A stretch of 64,000 nucleotides of DNA from contig NZ_SJJR01000002.1 of NCBI RefSeq assembly GCF_004331455.1, forward strand, positions 372,001-436,000, written 5' to 3'. Under the pieces are notes generated by a model. That model was not told where the DNA came from. It saw only the letters and a program-made list of their open reading frames with translations, and ran no database searches. Origin of the DNA: Micromonospora zingiberis (lineage in GTDB: Bacteria; Actinomycetota; Actinomycetes; Mycobacteriales; Micromonosporaceae). Of this stretch, positions 38,901 to 47,178 are shown piece after piece; the stretch's first letter is position 1; every line of letters starts with the position of its first letter. The position numbers were made by a program, and so were the translations under genes.

Positions 38901-39236
38901 TCGAAGGGGTGGTGCGCGCGTGCCGGAAAGTATGTCGCCAAGCAGGCCTGGCGTGGCGCGAAGGCCGGTTGGCGGGCCGCCAAGTCCCGTTGGCCCTCGG
39001 TCAAGGCATGGGGCAAGCGGAGCTGGGACTACTCGGCCAAGTGGGCGGGCCGTGGTGGCGCCGCCGGCGCTGTCGCGGGCTACGGAAGCTGTGTCTACCG
39101 CACCCGGAAGTGGGGCAGATGTGTTGACCAGGCGTCGAGCTGGGGTGGCTACGGTACGGCGTACGGCGCCGGGTTCGGCGTGGCCCGTGGGGCGTACAAG
39201 GCCGGCCGTAGGTTGTGGCAGCGCTGGCGGCGCTGA
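32961..39236 (+). CDS. secreted RHS/YD-repeat protein, candidate polymorphic toxin
   Basis: 2091 residues. A Sec signal peptide spans about 22-49 (ISVGLSVVLAATMADWAIAQPAQA). A DNRLRE-like domain lies at about 325-492 (SFLSFHNMEWLQGKQVQAA...). Beta-sandwich segments with NDGSGNGPWTGY follow, then a pre-YD segment NLITGNYSLSDTDV (about 840), many YD repeats (YDAAGR, YDLLGR, YDVDGN, YDALGR) and the RHS core YGWLGAKQR...GVRLYNTVTGRFLQVDP (1898-1932). The core ends near residue 1958 (EDLDG). The last 133 residues are a variable-type C-terminal tail: a hydrophobic helix, Trp/Lys/Arg-spaced repeats, and a Gly-rich Cys-containing end. GTG start with GGGGGAG upstream. The next gene abuts with no gap. 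Confidence 0.88.
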   Translation: MCSHTGVPGSPARLLPKAGPGLRRTISVGLSVVLAATMADWAIAQPAQAAPAPESAPPAAPTAGQPLERPDEAAAIHTARLTGQKVRVGGLTTETSEFWALPDGRIEAEVHLGPVRIRDDSGAWQAVDFNLTREPDGSVRAKVHPSGLRLSGAAGPGEHDLVTVGRGGDQLSLGWSGALPAPEVDGTRATYPEVRPGVDLVVESTRTGFEQYLVVKNRAAVAQVRTVSLPLRGKGLRAVADDQGGFEIRDGSGETVGVSPEPLMWDARVDPRSGERLRQTRVGKRVGVAKAGRLAVTLTPDETWLTDRATTFPVTIDPAVTLKPNYDAFVQIGYTSDQSAATELKLGTYDGGTTKARSFLSFHNMEWLQGKQVQAATLYLWNHHSWSCTARQWETWQTNYVTTSARWTNQPTWIKRLGYTTATKGYNSSCAAGRVNASVTTAFADLANGVTCCSTVNIGLRAASETDNLGWKRFHSMEGANDPYVTLTYQTLPTVTARATVPSLPCATGTSTPYVNTRTPQLRAQVTDAEGSQVRAEFEWLTGGGTRIGGTTVGPGASGSWLATTVPAGAFAEGSTYSWRARGNDGSGNGPWTGYCAMIIDTVAPSAMPTVSSTGYPAGQWAGAVGTAGSFTFGAAGVSDVAAYEYGLNVNPPNQTVNAASVGGNATVSITPTTDGPQALYVRSRDRAGNQSAIRTYAFNVGSGAVTSPKEGDITAAKVALTGIGQAAATGVTYQWRRGDADAWVTVPAGHVTVAAGGGAVSWPLPSTGGGNFAKLNWDVEATLAAVDAESIPRNGPLQVRGTFVGGTGGTSSPVKITFDRDQASAASQEIGPGSVNLITGNYSLSDTDVSVDSYGTDLTVTRSYNSRRAAEADTANMFGPGWVSGVTVEEADAPYTSLTVYGSLVQVGLPDGDTIGFTRRTASAFDPEVGMEFLRLSYASGSDSYALIDEDGNNVSFTRVAGTAAGKYFPTSVLVPGSNQTTTLGWEKATVAGKEVVRPVRMLAPVADGVNCATLTRGCRALTFTYATTTTATGTGETGWGDYTGRVKEIAFTAWDPDLATPAMRTVPMARYAYDNAGRLRGVWDPRLDWNDGGTTRQLRETYDYTADGILSSMKPVAEEPWQLSYTTIPGDPGAGRLHKVTRSALAAGTATQTVVYKVPLTGAGAPYDLSPAQTSRWAQPEAPTDATAVFPANQVPTGNPATGTLPSSYERATVTYLDANAREVNTATPGGHLNATWYDQWGNTVRTLTAGNRARALNASTTDDAAAESMLARNRSTLNTYSADGQRLTSTMEPEHDVMLPTGVVVRGRKHTMNSYDQGAPTTGGPYHLITKEDVGVRTRDANGVDVDTDIRTTTTAYDWGLRQPTVVTVDPGGLAQATRTAYDPITGLVTSSTSPAGGTSTTTPATRRTVYYRATAGSGHAECDLRPEWANLPCRVQPGGQAASGPELPALVTTYDMYQQTRVVTEKTSTATLRTTTTTYDAAGRTYETSVAVAAGLGTAVPITRNVHDQATGRLSRVQSVVGGLATAQVVTVHDSLGRQISYTDADGVTSTTTYDLLGRVATSNDGKATRTHTYDGGSERRGLVTSITDSQAGTFTGSYDVDGNVVTETWANGVQVTNETDETGTQVGLTYVKPGCAADDCTLYTESVIESVHGQWRERASTLSEQSYSYDQAGRLTSVRDTVGGQCTTRSYGFSTSANRTSVTEYGPGADGTCQSTTSAWSRSWTYDTADRVNTAGYGYDALGRTTTVPAVDSATSAGGNVTIAYHSTNLVDSITQDGRTTDYALDVTGERIRSWTDNSSGEVVQSVHHYDGDDDRPSWTQETDERFTRPVAGISGVAGTFDSESGQVDWQLANLHGDLVAAIEGDDEGLSRTSEATEYGTPRNAADAGNQRYGWLGAKQRAADTPSGMVLMGVRLYNTVTGRFLQVDPVPGGSCNPYDYTCADPINQEDLDGKAVPIIAGLVLLGRAVWTACRVSKGWCARAGKYVAKQAWRGAKAGWRAAKSRWPSVKAWGKRSWDYSAKWAGRGGAAGAVAGYGSCVYRTRKWGRCVDQASSWGGYGTAYGAGFGVARGAYKAGRRLWQRWRR

Positions 39237-39698
39237 GTGATCAGGCGGGAACTGCCGCGCCAGCCCCGGTTTCGTCACCGGGGCTGGCGCGGCGCGCTGT
39301 CCGTGGGTGCCGGTCTGCTGCTGCTGATCGTGGTGCTGATCGTCAGTAGTCGCTGGGGGAGTGCGGACTGGCCGGACGCGGCTGGTCGCGCTGTCCAGTC
39401 GCCGTACGCGTGGCTGGCCGTGCTGGCGTACCTGGTCCGCTATCTGGTGGGTCCGGAGCGGCCGAGGTCGTCCGGGACGTGGCGCAACGGGTTGACCGTC
39501 GGCTACTGGGTGCTGCTCGCGCTGGTGGTCTTCACCGCGGTCTTCGCCGGGAGCATCTTCCCGGACCGCTGGTACGGCGATGCCGTCAAGGCGCTGTTGG
39601 CCGTCCTGGGTGCCACGTTCGTGGCCGACTCGGCGCACCGACTCCTGGCCCCATCATCCGACTCGGGGCCGGCCGTTTCCCACGACCGACCCCGATGA
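39237..39698 (+). CDS. polytopic membrane protein, candidate RHS immunity protein
   Basis: 153 residues from GTG 39237, which begins on the base after the RHS stop, so translation is coupled. Four hydrophobic segments at about 20-40, 55-76, 88-108 and 118-140, with a basic N-terminus (IRRELPRQPRFRHRGWRG) and a polar C-terminal tail. No domain recognised. In RHS polymorphic toxins the gene directly downstream usually encodes cognate immunity, and a membrane protein in that slot suits protection from a membrane-acting tail. Function is inference from position. Confidence 0.7.
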   Translation: MIRRELPRQPRFRHRGWRGALSVGAGLLLLIVVLIVSSRWGSADWPDAAGRAVQSPYAWLAVLAYLVRYLVGPERPRSSGTWRNGLTVGYWVLLALVVFTAVFAGSIFPDRWYGDAVKALLAVLGATFVADSAHRLLAPSSDSGPAVSHDRPR

Positions 39699-39711
39699 CC
39701 GCTGCTGCTGG

Positions 39712-40374
<663 letters not shown>

Positions 40375-40448
40375 GATGGGACTCCTTTCGTACCCTTCCC
40401 CGCGAACAACACCGGCGGACCCCACTTCCTTACCCGCCCCGTCGCCGG

Positions 40449-40688
40449 TCAGGCCCGATCCTGCCGCCAACGCGTCCGCGCGTACTCGTCGACCCAGCTC
40501 CGACTGCTCCGCCACGCGCCATCGTCACCCTTGACCGCCCGCAGCCGTCCACGGCTCGCGGCGACGCGCAGGGCTGCCTCCGAGAGGTCTTCGCTCGCGA
40601 GGGCCGGTAGGGGGACGAGGTGCGCCGCGTCGGCGACGGCCGGTATCACGAAGCGGTGGATGTTCGCCGTGACGCTACGGGCGATCAA
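40449..40688 (-). CDS. small conserved-looking protein, function unknown
   Basis: 79 residues, [20 protein letters not shown] at the start and [18 protein letters not shown] at the end, with [16 protein letters not shown] between. The helix-turn pattern [19 protein letters not shown] followed by [11 protein letters not shown] recalls small excisionase-like DNA-binding proteins, but this is a shape match only. It begins 8 nt after the HIT gene stop, so the two are probably one operon. Confidence 0.6.
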   Translation of the reverse strand: MIARSVTANIHRFVIPAVADAAHLVPLPALASEDLSEAALRVAASRGRLRAVKGDDGAWRSSRSWVDEYARTRWRQDRA

Positions 40689-40696
40689 CTCCGAGG

Positions 40697-41119
40697 TCAG
40701 GTCGGCGTGGAGAGGGCGGTGCGGATCCGGTCGGCGTAGGAGGCGGCTTCGGCGTCGTCGGCGTAGCGGGTACGTGGCCAGAAGAAGCCGCGCAGGCCGT
40801 CGCCCTTGGTCCGGGGCACCACGTGGGTGTGCAGGTGCGGCACGGACTGGGACACCTTGTTGTTCATCGCCACGAAGGTGCCGCCCGCCTCCAACCCGGC
40901 CTCGACCGCGATGGCGAGCCGGCGGACCAGCCCGAAGTAACCGGCCAGCGACTCCGGCGGCAGGTCGGCCAGGGTGACCAGGTGGGTGCGGGGCACCACC
41001 AGCAGGTGCCCCTTGAACACCGGCCGGGTGTCCAGGAACGCCACTCCGTCCGGCTCGTCGACCACCCGGAACGCCGGCACTTCACCGGCCACGATCCCGC
41101 AGAACACACACCCCGCCAC
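40697..41119 (-). CDS. HIT family hydrolase
   Basis: 140 residues. Nucleotide phosphohydrolase of the Hint type: zinc-type N-terminus CVFCGIVAGEVPAFRVV, FLDTRPVFKGHLLVVPRTHL, and the catalytic histidine triad VPHLHTHVVPR. It typically cleaves AMP-lysine or AMP-phosphoramidate; physiological substrate unknown. GTG start at 41119. First gene of a two-gene operon, divergent from metB. Confidence 0.92.
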   Translation of the reverse strand: MAGCVFCGIVAGEVPAFRVVDEPDGVAFLDTRPVFKGHLLVVPRTHLVTLADLPPESLAGYFGLVRRLAIAVEAGLEAGGTFVAMNNKVSQSVPHLHTHVVPRTKGDGLRGFFWPRTRYADDAEAASYADRIRTALSTPT

Positions 41120-41248
41120 GCGCCCAGGTTAGGCGCTGCGGGCCGGCACGGACCGGACCCGGGCAGCACTGGTTTGCGGAGGCCGTCGGGGATGACGTCC
41201 GGTTCCCCCGCTCGGCCGGGTTCCAGAGCCTGGGACGGACTGGAGGAC

Positions 41249-41254
41249 TAACGT
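41249..41254 (+). promoter_or_regulatory. possible -10 element for a leaderless metB transcript
   Basis: TAACGT ends 7 nt before the metB ATG, the spacing seen for leaderless actinobacterial mRNAs. The nearest purine-rich site (GGAGG, 41242-41246) is too far away to act as a normal ribosome site. No -35 recognised. Confidence 0.4.
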
Positions 41255-41261
41255 CTGCGTA

Positions 41262-42404
41262 ATGAACCACGGCTTCGACACACTCGCCATTCACGCCGGT
41301 CAGGACCCGGAGGCCCGCACCGGCGCGGTGATCCCACCGATTTACCAGACCAGCACGTACGCCCAGGATGCGGTCGGCGCGCCCCGGCTGGGTTACGAGT
41401 ACAGCCGCTCCGGCAACCCGACCCGGGACGCGCTCCAGGAGTGCCTGGCCGCGCTGGAGGGTGGGCCGGTCGGCCTGGCCTTCGCCAGCGGCCTGGCCGC
41501 CGAGGACACCCTGCTGCGTACCGCCTGCGCTCCGGGTGACCACGTGGTCATCCCCGACGACGCGTACGGCGGCACCTATCGGCTCTTCGCGAAGGTGGCG
41601 CAGCGGTGGGGGCTGGCGTACACCCCGGCGAAGGTCTCCGACCCGGACGCCGTGCGGGCCGCGATCCGGCCGGGCACCACCAAGATCGTTTGGGTGGAGA
41701 CGCCGACCAACCCGCTGCTCGGCATCGCCGACATCGCCACCCTCGCCGCCGTGGCGCACGACGCCGGAGCGCTGCTGGTGGTCGACAACACCTTCGCCTC
41801 GCCGTACCTCCAGCAGCCGATCGCGCTCGGCGCGGACGTGGTGGTGCACTCCACCACCAAGTACGTCGGCGGGCACTCCGACGTGGTCGGTGGGGCGCTG
41901 GTCGCCGCCGACGCCGGGCTCGGCGAGGAACTGCGCTACCACCAGAACGCGATGGGCGCGGTGAACGGACCGTTCGACGCCTGGCTCACCCTGCGCGGGA
42001 TCAAGACCCTCGGCGTACGGATGGACCGGCACTGCGACAACGCCGAGCGGATCGCCGCGTACCTGGACGGGCACGCCAAGGTCGGCCAGGTGCTCTACCC
42101 GGGTCTGCCCACGCACCCTGGTCACGAGGTGGCGGCCAAGCAGATGCGCCGGTTCGGCGGGATGATCTCGTTCCGGGCCGCCGGTGGCGAGGAGCACGCC
42201 GTCGAGATCTGCAACCGGGCCAAGCTTTTCGTACTCGCCGAGTCGCTCGGCGGGGTGGAATCCCTGATCGAGCACCCGGGCCGGATGACACACGCGAGCG
42301 CTGCCGGCTCGCCGCTTGAAGTTCCCGGCGATCTCGTGAGACTGTCTGTCGGCATCGAGACGGTCGAAGACCTGCTCGCCGATCTGGAGCAGGCGTTGGG
42401 CTGA
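41262..42404 (+). CDS. metB: cystathionine gamma-synthase/lyase family enzyme
   Basis: 380 residues. PLP enzyme of the Cys/Met metabolism family. PLP Lys200 in VVVHSTTKYVGGHSDVVGG; other conserved segments are YSRSGNPTRDALQECLAALEGG, FASGLAAEDTLL, VWVETPTNPLLGI, VVDNTFASPYLQQP and AESLGGVESLIEHPGRMTHAS. Position before greA matches Rv1079 (metB). Synthase or lyase activity cannot be told apart from the sequence alone. Together with cbs, 17 kb away here but close together in mycobacteria, it links methionine and cysteine. Confidence 0.9.
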   Translation: MNHGFDTLAIHAGQDPEARTGAVIPPIYQTSTYAQDAVGAPRLGYEYSRSGNPTRDALQECLAALEGGPVGLAFASGLAAEDTLLRTACAPGDHVVIPDDAYGGTYRLFAKVAQRWGLAYTPAKVSDPDAVRAAIRPGTTKIVWVETPTNPLLGIADIATLAAVAHDAGALLVVDNTFASPYLQQPIALGADVVVHSTTKYVGGHSDVVGGALVAADAGLGEELRYHQNAMGAVNGPFDAWLTLRGIKTLGVRMDRHCDNAERIAAYLDGHAKVGQVLYPGLPTHPGHEVAAKQMRRFGGMISFRAAGGEEHAVEICNRAKLFVLAESLGGVESLIEHPGRMTHASAAGSPLEVPGDLVRLSVGIETVEDLLADLEQALG

Positions 42405-42426
42405 CCGCTGGCTGGGGAGGGTGGCC

Positions 42427-43830
42427 GTGCAGGACATCATGCCGACCTGGGTGGGGGCGACCGCCAAACAGATCGCCCGGGGCGTACGCCGGGGAGATGT
42501 CTCCGCCACCCAGGTGCTGGCCGACCATCTCGACCACATCGCCAAGGCCGACGCCGACCTCGCCGCGTTCCGTACGGTGCGTGGCGGGGAGGCGGTCACC
42601 GAGGCGGAGAAGGTCGACGAGCAGGAGGATCTGGCCAACCTGCCGCTGGCCGGGGTTCCGGTGGCGGTGAAGGAGAACACTCCGGTGGCCGGCATGCCCA
42701 CCTGGAACGGCTCCGCCGCAGTGCGTACCACCGTGGCCGAGGCCGACCACGAGGTGGTCCGCAGGTTGCGCGGCGCCGGCGCGGTGATCCTCGGGGTGAC
42801 CCGAATGCCCGAGCTGGGCCTCTGGGCGGCGACCGACGACGCCACCGCGGTCACCCGCAACCCGTGGGACCTGGACCGGACCCCGGGCGGCTCGTCCGGT
42901 GGCGCGGCGGCGGCCGTGGCGGCCGGGCTGGTGCCGATCGCACACGGCAACGACGGCCTGGGGTCGATCCGCATCCCGGCGGCGTGCTGCGGTCTGGTCG
43001 GCCTCAAGCCGGGCCGGGGCGTGGTGCCCTGCCAGCTCGGTGCCGAGGACTGGTTCGGGCTGGCCGAGCACGGCATGCTCAGCACCACCGTCGCCGACGC
43101 GGCGGTGGGCTTCCAGGTGCTCGCCGGCCGCGCCCAGGAGAAGCTGGTCCCGCCGCAGCGCCTGCGGGTCGGCGTGTCGCTGCGCTCGCCGGTGCGTGGC
43201 GTCTCACCCGACGCGCCGAACCGGGACGCCGTCACCGCCGCCGGTCGGCTGCTCGCCATGGCCGGGCACGACACCGTGCCCGCCGACCCGGTCTACCCCA
43301 CGGCCCTCGGGTTGCAGGGCATCGCCACCTGGTTCGCCGCCGCCGCGGCCGACGTCCGGGCCGCCGGGGTCGACCGCCGCAGCCTGCAACGCCGCAGCCG
43401 GCGGCACGTCGCGTTCGGCGAGTGGGCGTGGCGACGCGGGTACGTCCGGGAGGCCGACCGGCTGGCCTGGCGCGAACGCTCCATCGGGTTCTTCACCGAC
43501 CACTCGGTGGACCTGCTGCTCACCCCCGCACTGGCCGCCGCGCCGCCGCCGGCCACCAACTGGTCGGCCCGGTCCTGGCAGACCAACATGCTGGCCAACA
43601 TCCGGTACGCCCCGTACGCCGCACCCTGGAACATCGCCGGACTGCCGGCCCTGGTGGTGCCGGTGGGTCGCCGCCCGGACGGGTTGCCGCTGGCCGTGCA
43701 ACTGGTCGGCCCGCCCGGCTCGGAACTGCTGCTGCTCGGCGTCGCCGGACAGTTCGAGATGGAGGCCCCGTGGCCTCGGCACGCACCCGGCTACCCCCGG
43801 GTCGGAACGGGGTCGCCGGCCAGCGCCTGA
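42427..43830 (+). CDS. amidase (amidase signature family)
   Basis: 467 residues. Ser-cisSer-Lys hydrolase of amides: VPVAVKENTPV with catalytic Lys, the Gly/Ser loop RTPGGSSGGAAAAVAAGLVPIAHGNDGLGSIRIPAACCGLVGLKPGRG holding both serines. The usual DGGGS is DGLGS here. C-terminal WNIAGLPALVVPVG is also typical. Substrate unknown; no GatB/GatC genes are nearby, so it is probably not the tRNA amidotransferase subunit. GTG 42427 was chosen over 42421 because GGGAGG (42415-42420) is then 6 nt upstream. Confidence 0.9.
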   Translation: MQDIMPTWVGATAKQIARGVRRGDVSATQVLADHLDHIAKADADLAAFRTVRGGEAVTEAEKVDEQEDLANLPLAGVPVAVKENTPVAGMPTWNGSAAVRTTVAEADHEVVRRLRGAGAVILGVTRMPELGLWAATDDATAVTRNPWDLDRTPGGSSGGAAAAVAAGLVPIAHGNDGLGSIRIPAACCGLVGLKPGRGVVPCQLGAEDWFGLAEHGMLSTTVADAAVGFQVLAGRAQEKLVPPQRLRVGVSLRSPVRGVSPDAPNRDAVTAAGRLLAMAGHDTVPADPVYPTALGLQGIATWFAAAAADVRAAGVDRRSLQRRSRRHVAFGEWAWRRGYVREADRLAWRERSIGFFTDHSVDLLLTPALAAAPPPATNWSARSWQTNMLANIRYAPYAAPWNIAGLPALVVPVGRRPDGLPLAVQLVGPPGSELLLLGVAGQFEMEAPWPRHAPGYPRVGTGSPASA

Positions 43831-43869
43831 TCATCTACGCTCCCGGTGCCGATCACCTGGAGAGATTCG

Positions 43870-44847
43870 ATGATGCGCTGCCAGACCTGCCACGCCGACG
43901 TGGACGCCCGCATGCCGGAGTGCGAGACCTGTTTCACCCCGGTCGGCTCGCCCGCGCTGCGGCCCGACGTCCAGGTGCGCGCGGTGTGGGGGGTCGGACG
44001 TGCCGCCTCGGTCGCCGTCGCCGCGACGGTGCTGTTCCTGCTGTTGACCGTGGCGGTGCAGCCGGTCAACGCGCTGCTCGCCGAACGGGCCGTGGACTCC
44101 GTCGACGGCGAGGCGTTCCTGCTCACCGCGGGCCTGCTGGAGTTGGGGGCGGCGCTGCTCTACCAGGTGGCGATCCTGGCCGCCGTCGTACTCGTCATCA
44201 TCTGGACCTGGCGGGCGCGCAAGAACCTGGACGCCTTCCCGGGCGCCGGCCCGACCCTCTCGGCCAAGTGGGCGATCGCCGGATGGCTGGTGCCGTTCGT
44301 CAACCTCGTGCTGCCGCACCGGGTGATGGCCAACGTCGCCCGGGACAGCCTCTGGCGGTTCGGCACCCCCTGGCTGGTGCACCTCTGGTGGGGCACCTGG
44401 CTGGCGTTCCTGCTCACCGATCGGATCGCCACCCGGTCCGCCGTCGCCGAGTACGACTCGCTGCCGTACCCGCAGACCTCGGCCGACTTCCAGGCGTACG
44501 CCGACCACTACTCCTCCAGCACGGTGGCCTATCTGCTCCCCGCGCTGGTCTGCCTGGTCGCCGGGGTGTCGCTGATCGTGCTGATCCACCGGGTCTCGGT
44601 GGCGCAGACCGCCCGGATCGGGCGCGGTGGGGCCGCCGGACCGATCCTGCCCGGCATGACCCTGACCGGCGCCGCCGGTCCGGCCGGGCCCGCCGCCGCG
44701 ATGCTGGCGAGCCCGGGACCGGCCGGGGGCGGGCACCCGGCGCCGGGTGTGCCCGTCGCCGCCCCGCCGGTTGTTCCGGCGCCACCCGCCGCACCGATCC
44801 AGGCGCCGCCGGCTGCCGGCGGGCCGGGTGGCACGATCGGGGCATGA
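43870..44847 (+). CDS. DUF4328-type zinc-ribbon membrane protein
   Basis: 325 residues. N-terminal zinc ribbon with CQTCHADVDARMPECETC, then about five membrane segments (roughly 43-65, 85-115, 135-155, 175-195, 220-245) including the conserved VLVIIWTWRARKNLDAF and SAKWAIAGWLVPFVNLVLPHRVMANVARDSL. The last 75 residues are Pro/Ala/Gly-rich and probably cytoplasmic and disordered. Function unknown. The stop overlaps the ilvA ATG by 4 nt. Confidence 0.85.
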   Translation: MMRCQTCHADVDARMPECETCFTPVGSPALRPDVQVRAVWGVGRAASVAVAATVLFLLLTVAVQPVNALLAERAVDSVDGEAFLLTAGLLELGAALLYQVAILAAVVLVIIWTWRARKNLDAFPGAGPTLSAKWAIAGWLVPFVNLVLPHRVMANVARDSLWRFGTPWLVHLWWGTWLAFLLTDRIATRSAVAEYDSLPYPQTSADFQAYADHYSSSTVAYLLPALVCLVAGVSLIVLIHRVSVAQTARIGRGGAAGPILPGMTLTGAAGPAGPAAAMLASPGPAGGGHPAPGVPVAAPPVVPAPPAAPIQAPPAAGGPGGTIGA

Positions 44848-46064
44848 CGGAACTTGTCAGCCTGGACGACGTGCGAGCAGCGCGGGAACTCATCGCCGGC
44901 GTCACCCGCACCACCCCACTGGAGCCCTGCCGTCCGCTGAGCGCCGCGCTCGGCGGGCCGGCCTGGCTCAAGTGCGAGAACATGCAGCGGGCGGGGTCGT
45001 ACAAGGTGCGGGGCGCGTACGTGCGGATCTCGCGGCTGTCCGCGCCGGAACGGGCCCGAGGGGTGGTCGCGGCCAGCGCCGGCAACCACGCCCAGGGGGT
45101 GGCGTTGGCCGCCGGGCTGGTCGGCACCCAGGCCACCGTGTTCATGCCGGTGAACGCGCCGCTACCGAAGGTCGCGGCCACCAAGGGGTACGGCGCACAG
45201 GTCGAGCTGGTGGGCGCCACGGTCGACGAGTCCCTCGTCGCGGCGCAGACGTACGCCGAACGGACCGGTGCGGTCCTGATCCATCCGTTCGACCACCCGG
45301 ACGTGATCGCCGGGCAGGGCACGGTGGCGTTGGAGATCCTGGAGCAGTGCCCCGAGGTGAAGACGATCGTCACCGGGGTCGGCGGCGGTGGACTGATCTC
45401 CGGGGTGGCGGTGGCGGCCAAGGCACTGCGCCCGGACGTGCGGGTGATCGGAGTGCAGGCGGCCGGTGCGGCTGCCTTCCCGCCGTCGCTGGTGGCCGGT
45501 GAGCCGGTACGCCTGCCCGCCTTCGCCACCATCGCCGACGGCATCGCGGTGGGCCGACCCGGCGAGATCACCTTCGCCCATGTCCGCAAGCTGGTGGACG
45601 AGGTCGTCACGGTGACCGAGGAGGACATCTCGCGGGCGCTGCTGATGCTTTTGGAGCGCGGCAAGCAGGTGGTGGAGCCGGCCGGCGCCGCGGGGGTGGC
45701 CGCTCTGCTGGCCGGTGCCGTCGAGGTGCAGGCCCCGGTGGTGGCCGTGCTCTCCGGCGGCAACATCGATCCGCTGCTGATGCTGCGGGTCATCGAACAC
45801 GGCCTGGCGGCGGCCGGCCGTTACCTGCGGATCACCGTGCGCTGCTCGGACCGGCCGGGGCAACTCGCCTCGCTGCTCAGTCAGATCGCCGAGCATCGGG
45901 CCAACGTGGTCGACGTGGTGCACCAGCGGGCCAACCCGCATCTGCGGCTCGGGGAGGTCGAGGTGGCGTTGTCGGTGGAAACCCGGGGCGTCGAGCACTC
46001 CGACACGTTGATCAGTGCCTTGCGGGCCAGCGGTTATCAGGTGACCATCGCGCCAGAGGCGTGA
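44844..46064 (+). CDS. ilvA: threonine ammonia-lyase
   Basis: 406 residues. PLP enzyme deaminating threonine to 2-oxobutanoate (isoleucine precursor). PLP Lys54 in MQRAGSYKVRGAYVRI, ASAGNHAQGVALAA, the phosphate loop GVGGGGLISGVAVAAKAL, and SGGNIDPLLML. An ACT-like C-terminal domain (about 325-406, LRITVRCSDRPGQLASLLSQIAEHRANVVDVVHQR) indicates feedback control. The length and ACT type resemble the catabolic or TdcB-ACT form as much as the biosynthetic one. Start ATG 44844 overlaps the upstream stop; a much longer open frame upstream is a shadow of the amidase and DUF4328 genes. Confidence 0.92.
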   Translation: MTELVSLDDVRAARELIAGVTRTTPLEPCRPLSAALGGPAWLKCENMQRAGSYKVRGAYVRISRLSAPERARGVVAASAGNHAQGVALAAGLVGTQATVFMPVNAPLPKVAATKGYGAQVELVGATVDESLVAAQTYAERTGAVLIHPFDHPDVIAGQGTVALEILEQCPEVKTIVTGVGGGGLISGVAVAAKALRPDVRVIGVQAAGAAAFPPSLVAGEPVRLPAFATIADGIAVGRPGEITFAHVRKLVDEVVTVTEEDISRALLMLLERGKQVVEPAGAAGVAALLAGAVEVQAPVVAVLSGGNIDPLLMLRVIEHGLAAAGRYLRITVRCSDRPGQLASLLSQIAEHRANVVDVVHQRANPHLRLGEVEVALSVETRGVEHSDTLISALRASGYQVTIAPEA

Positions 46065-46087
46065 CACCGTTGCGGTGCCACGCCTCT
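46055..46087. terminator. bidirectional hairpin terminator between ilvA and greA
   Basis: 15-bp stem with one mismatch (AGAGGCGTG/CACGCCTCT core) and a 3-nt loop. It overlaps the last codons and stop of ilvA and sits between convergent genes. Confidence 0.82.
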
Positions 46088-46122
46088 GCGCGGGTGCCGG
46101 CGGTCGCGAACGCCGGGACGAC

Positions 46123-46620
46123 TCAGCCGGAGAACGGCTCGAAACTGACCACGGTCACCTTGATGTCAGCGCCGCTGGGCGCGGTGTAGGTGCAGGTCTG
46201 TCCGGCCTTGCCGCCCAGGATCGCCCGGCCGAGCGCCGACTCCGGGCTGTAGACGGTGAGGTCGGTGGTCGAGGCGATCTCGCGCGAGCCGAGCAGGAAT
46301 GTCTCTGTGTCGTCGGCATCGTCGTCGAAGTAGATCGTCACGACCATCCCGGGCGCCACGGCGTCGGCGGTCGGCGCCTCGCCGACCTGGGCCGTGCGGA
46401 GCAGCTCCTTGAGGTAGAGGATGCGCCCCTCGGCCTTGCCCTGCTCCTCACGGGCGGCGTGGTAGCCGCCGTTCTCGCGCAGGTCGCCTTCCTCGCGCCG
46501 GGCGTTGATCTCGGCGGCGATGATCGGCCGGTTGGCGATCAACTCGTCGAGCTCGGCCTTCAGGCGGTCGTACGCGTCCTGGGACAGCCAGGTGGCGGGC
46601 GCCTCGTTGCCATTGGACAC
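46123..46620 (-). CDS. greA: transcription elongation factor GreA
   Basis: 165 residues, the standard length. Binds in the RNA polymerase secondary channel and stimulates transcript cleavage. N-terminal coiled coil [64 protein letters not shown] with the acidic tip (DLRENGGY), and a C-terminal FKBP-like domain ([21 protein letters not shown]). GTG 46620 has GAGGAGG about 8 nt upstream, whereas the frame extending to 46689 lacks similarity. Confidence 0.95.
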   Translation of the reverse strand: MSNGNEAPATWLSQDAYDRLKAELDELIANRPIIAAEINARREEGDLRENGGYHAAREEQGKAEGRILYLKELLRTAQVGEAPTADAVAPGMVVTIYFDDDADDTETFLLGSREIASTTDLTVYSPESALGRAILGGKAGQTCTYTAPSGADIKVTVVSFEPFSG

Positions 46621-46743
46621 AGGCGGTCCTCCTCGGTTCTGCGTGCTGGCTGACAGGTGAACCTTTAAGTTACCAGTGCCGTACGACAAGGAGTGTCGGC
46701 GATCACGTCGCGTACCTTGGTGGACCCGGTGGGTCCGACGGCC

Positions 46744-47178
46744 TCAGCCGGGCGGTCGGCAGCGGATGACTTCACCGATGAAGGGACGCCCGCTGGTGGC
46801 CAGCCGGTGCCGGACGGTGACCTGCCGTTGCCCCTCGACCGCGGTCACCGACACCTCCTCGCGGGCCACCTCGGCACCGGCGACATCGCGGGCGCGCAGC
46901 AGGCACACCGCCGATCCGCCGTCCGGCAGGTTCACCCGGAAGTCGATCATCACCTGGTGGTCCGTGATGTCGGTGTAGGTGATCACCTGCACGTCGTACG
47001 CGGGGTCTCCGTACTGCTGGTAGAGCCGGACGGAGATCGCGGTGAGCGCGGCCGCCACGACGATCACCAGGAGCCCGGTCAACAGCGGCCGGCGGCGGCC
47101 CGGCTCACGGCGTCGGCCGTACCGGCCGGGCGGGAACACCGGCGCGCCCGGTGGAATTGTGGCGTGCGTCTCGGTCAC
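46744..47178 (-). CDS. DUF4307 membrane protein
   Basis: 144 residues. A basic Pro-rich cytoplasmic N-terminus ([19 protein letters not shown]), one membrane segment at about 33-52 ([19 protein letters not shown]) and an extracytoplasmic beta domain ([46 protein letters not shown]). Orthologous by position and shape to Rv1081c between greA and mca. Function unknown. GTG 47178 is taken as start. Confidence 0.88.
   Translation of the reverse strand: MTETHATIPPGAPVFPPGRYGRRREPGRRRPLLTGLLVIVVAAALTAISVRLYQQYGDPAYDVQVITYTDITDHQVMIDFRVNLPDGGSAVCLLRARDVAGAEVAREEVSVTAVEGQRQVTVRHRLATSGRPFIGEVIRCRPPG

Noticed and set aside
41120..41261. S-adenosylmethionine or cobalamin riboswitch before metB
   Set aside because: No conserved riboswitch boxes or long structured leader were seen, and a -10-like element just before the ATG points to a leaderless transcript.
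42864..46064. Single 1066-residue frame suggesting a fused threonine ammonia-lyase
   Set aside because: The upstream part is a shadow of the amidase and DUF4328 genes; the enzyme begins at ATG 44844.
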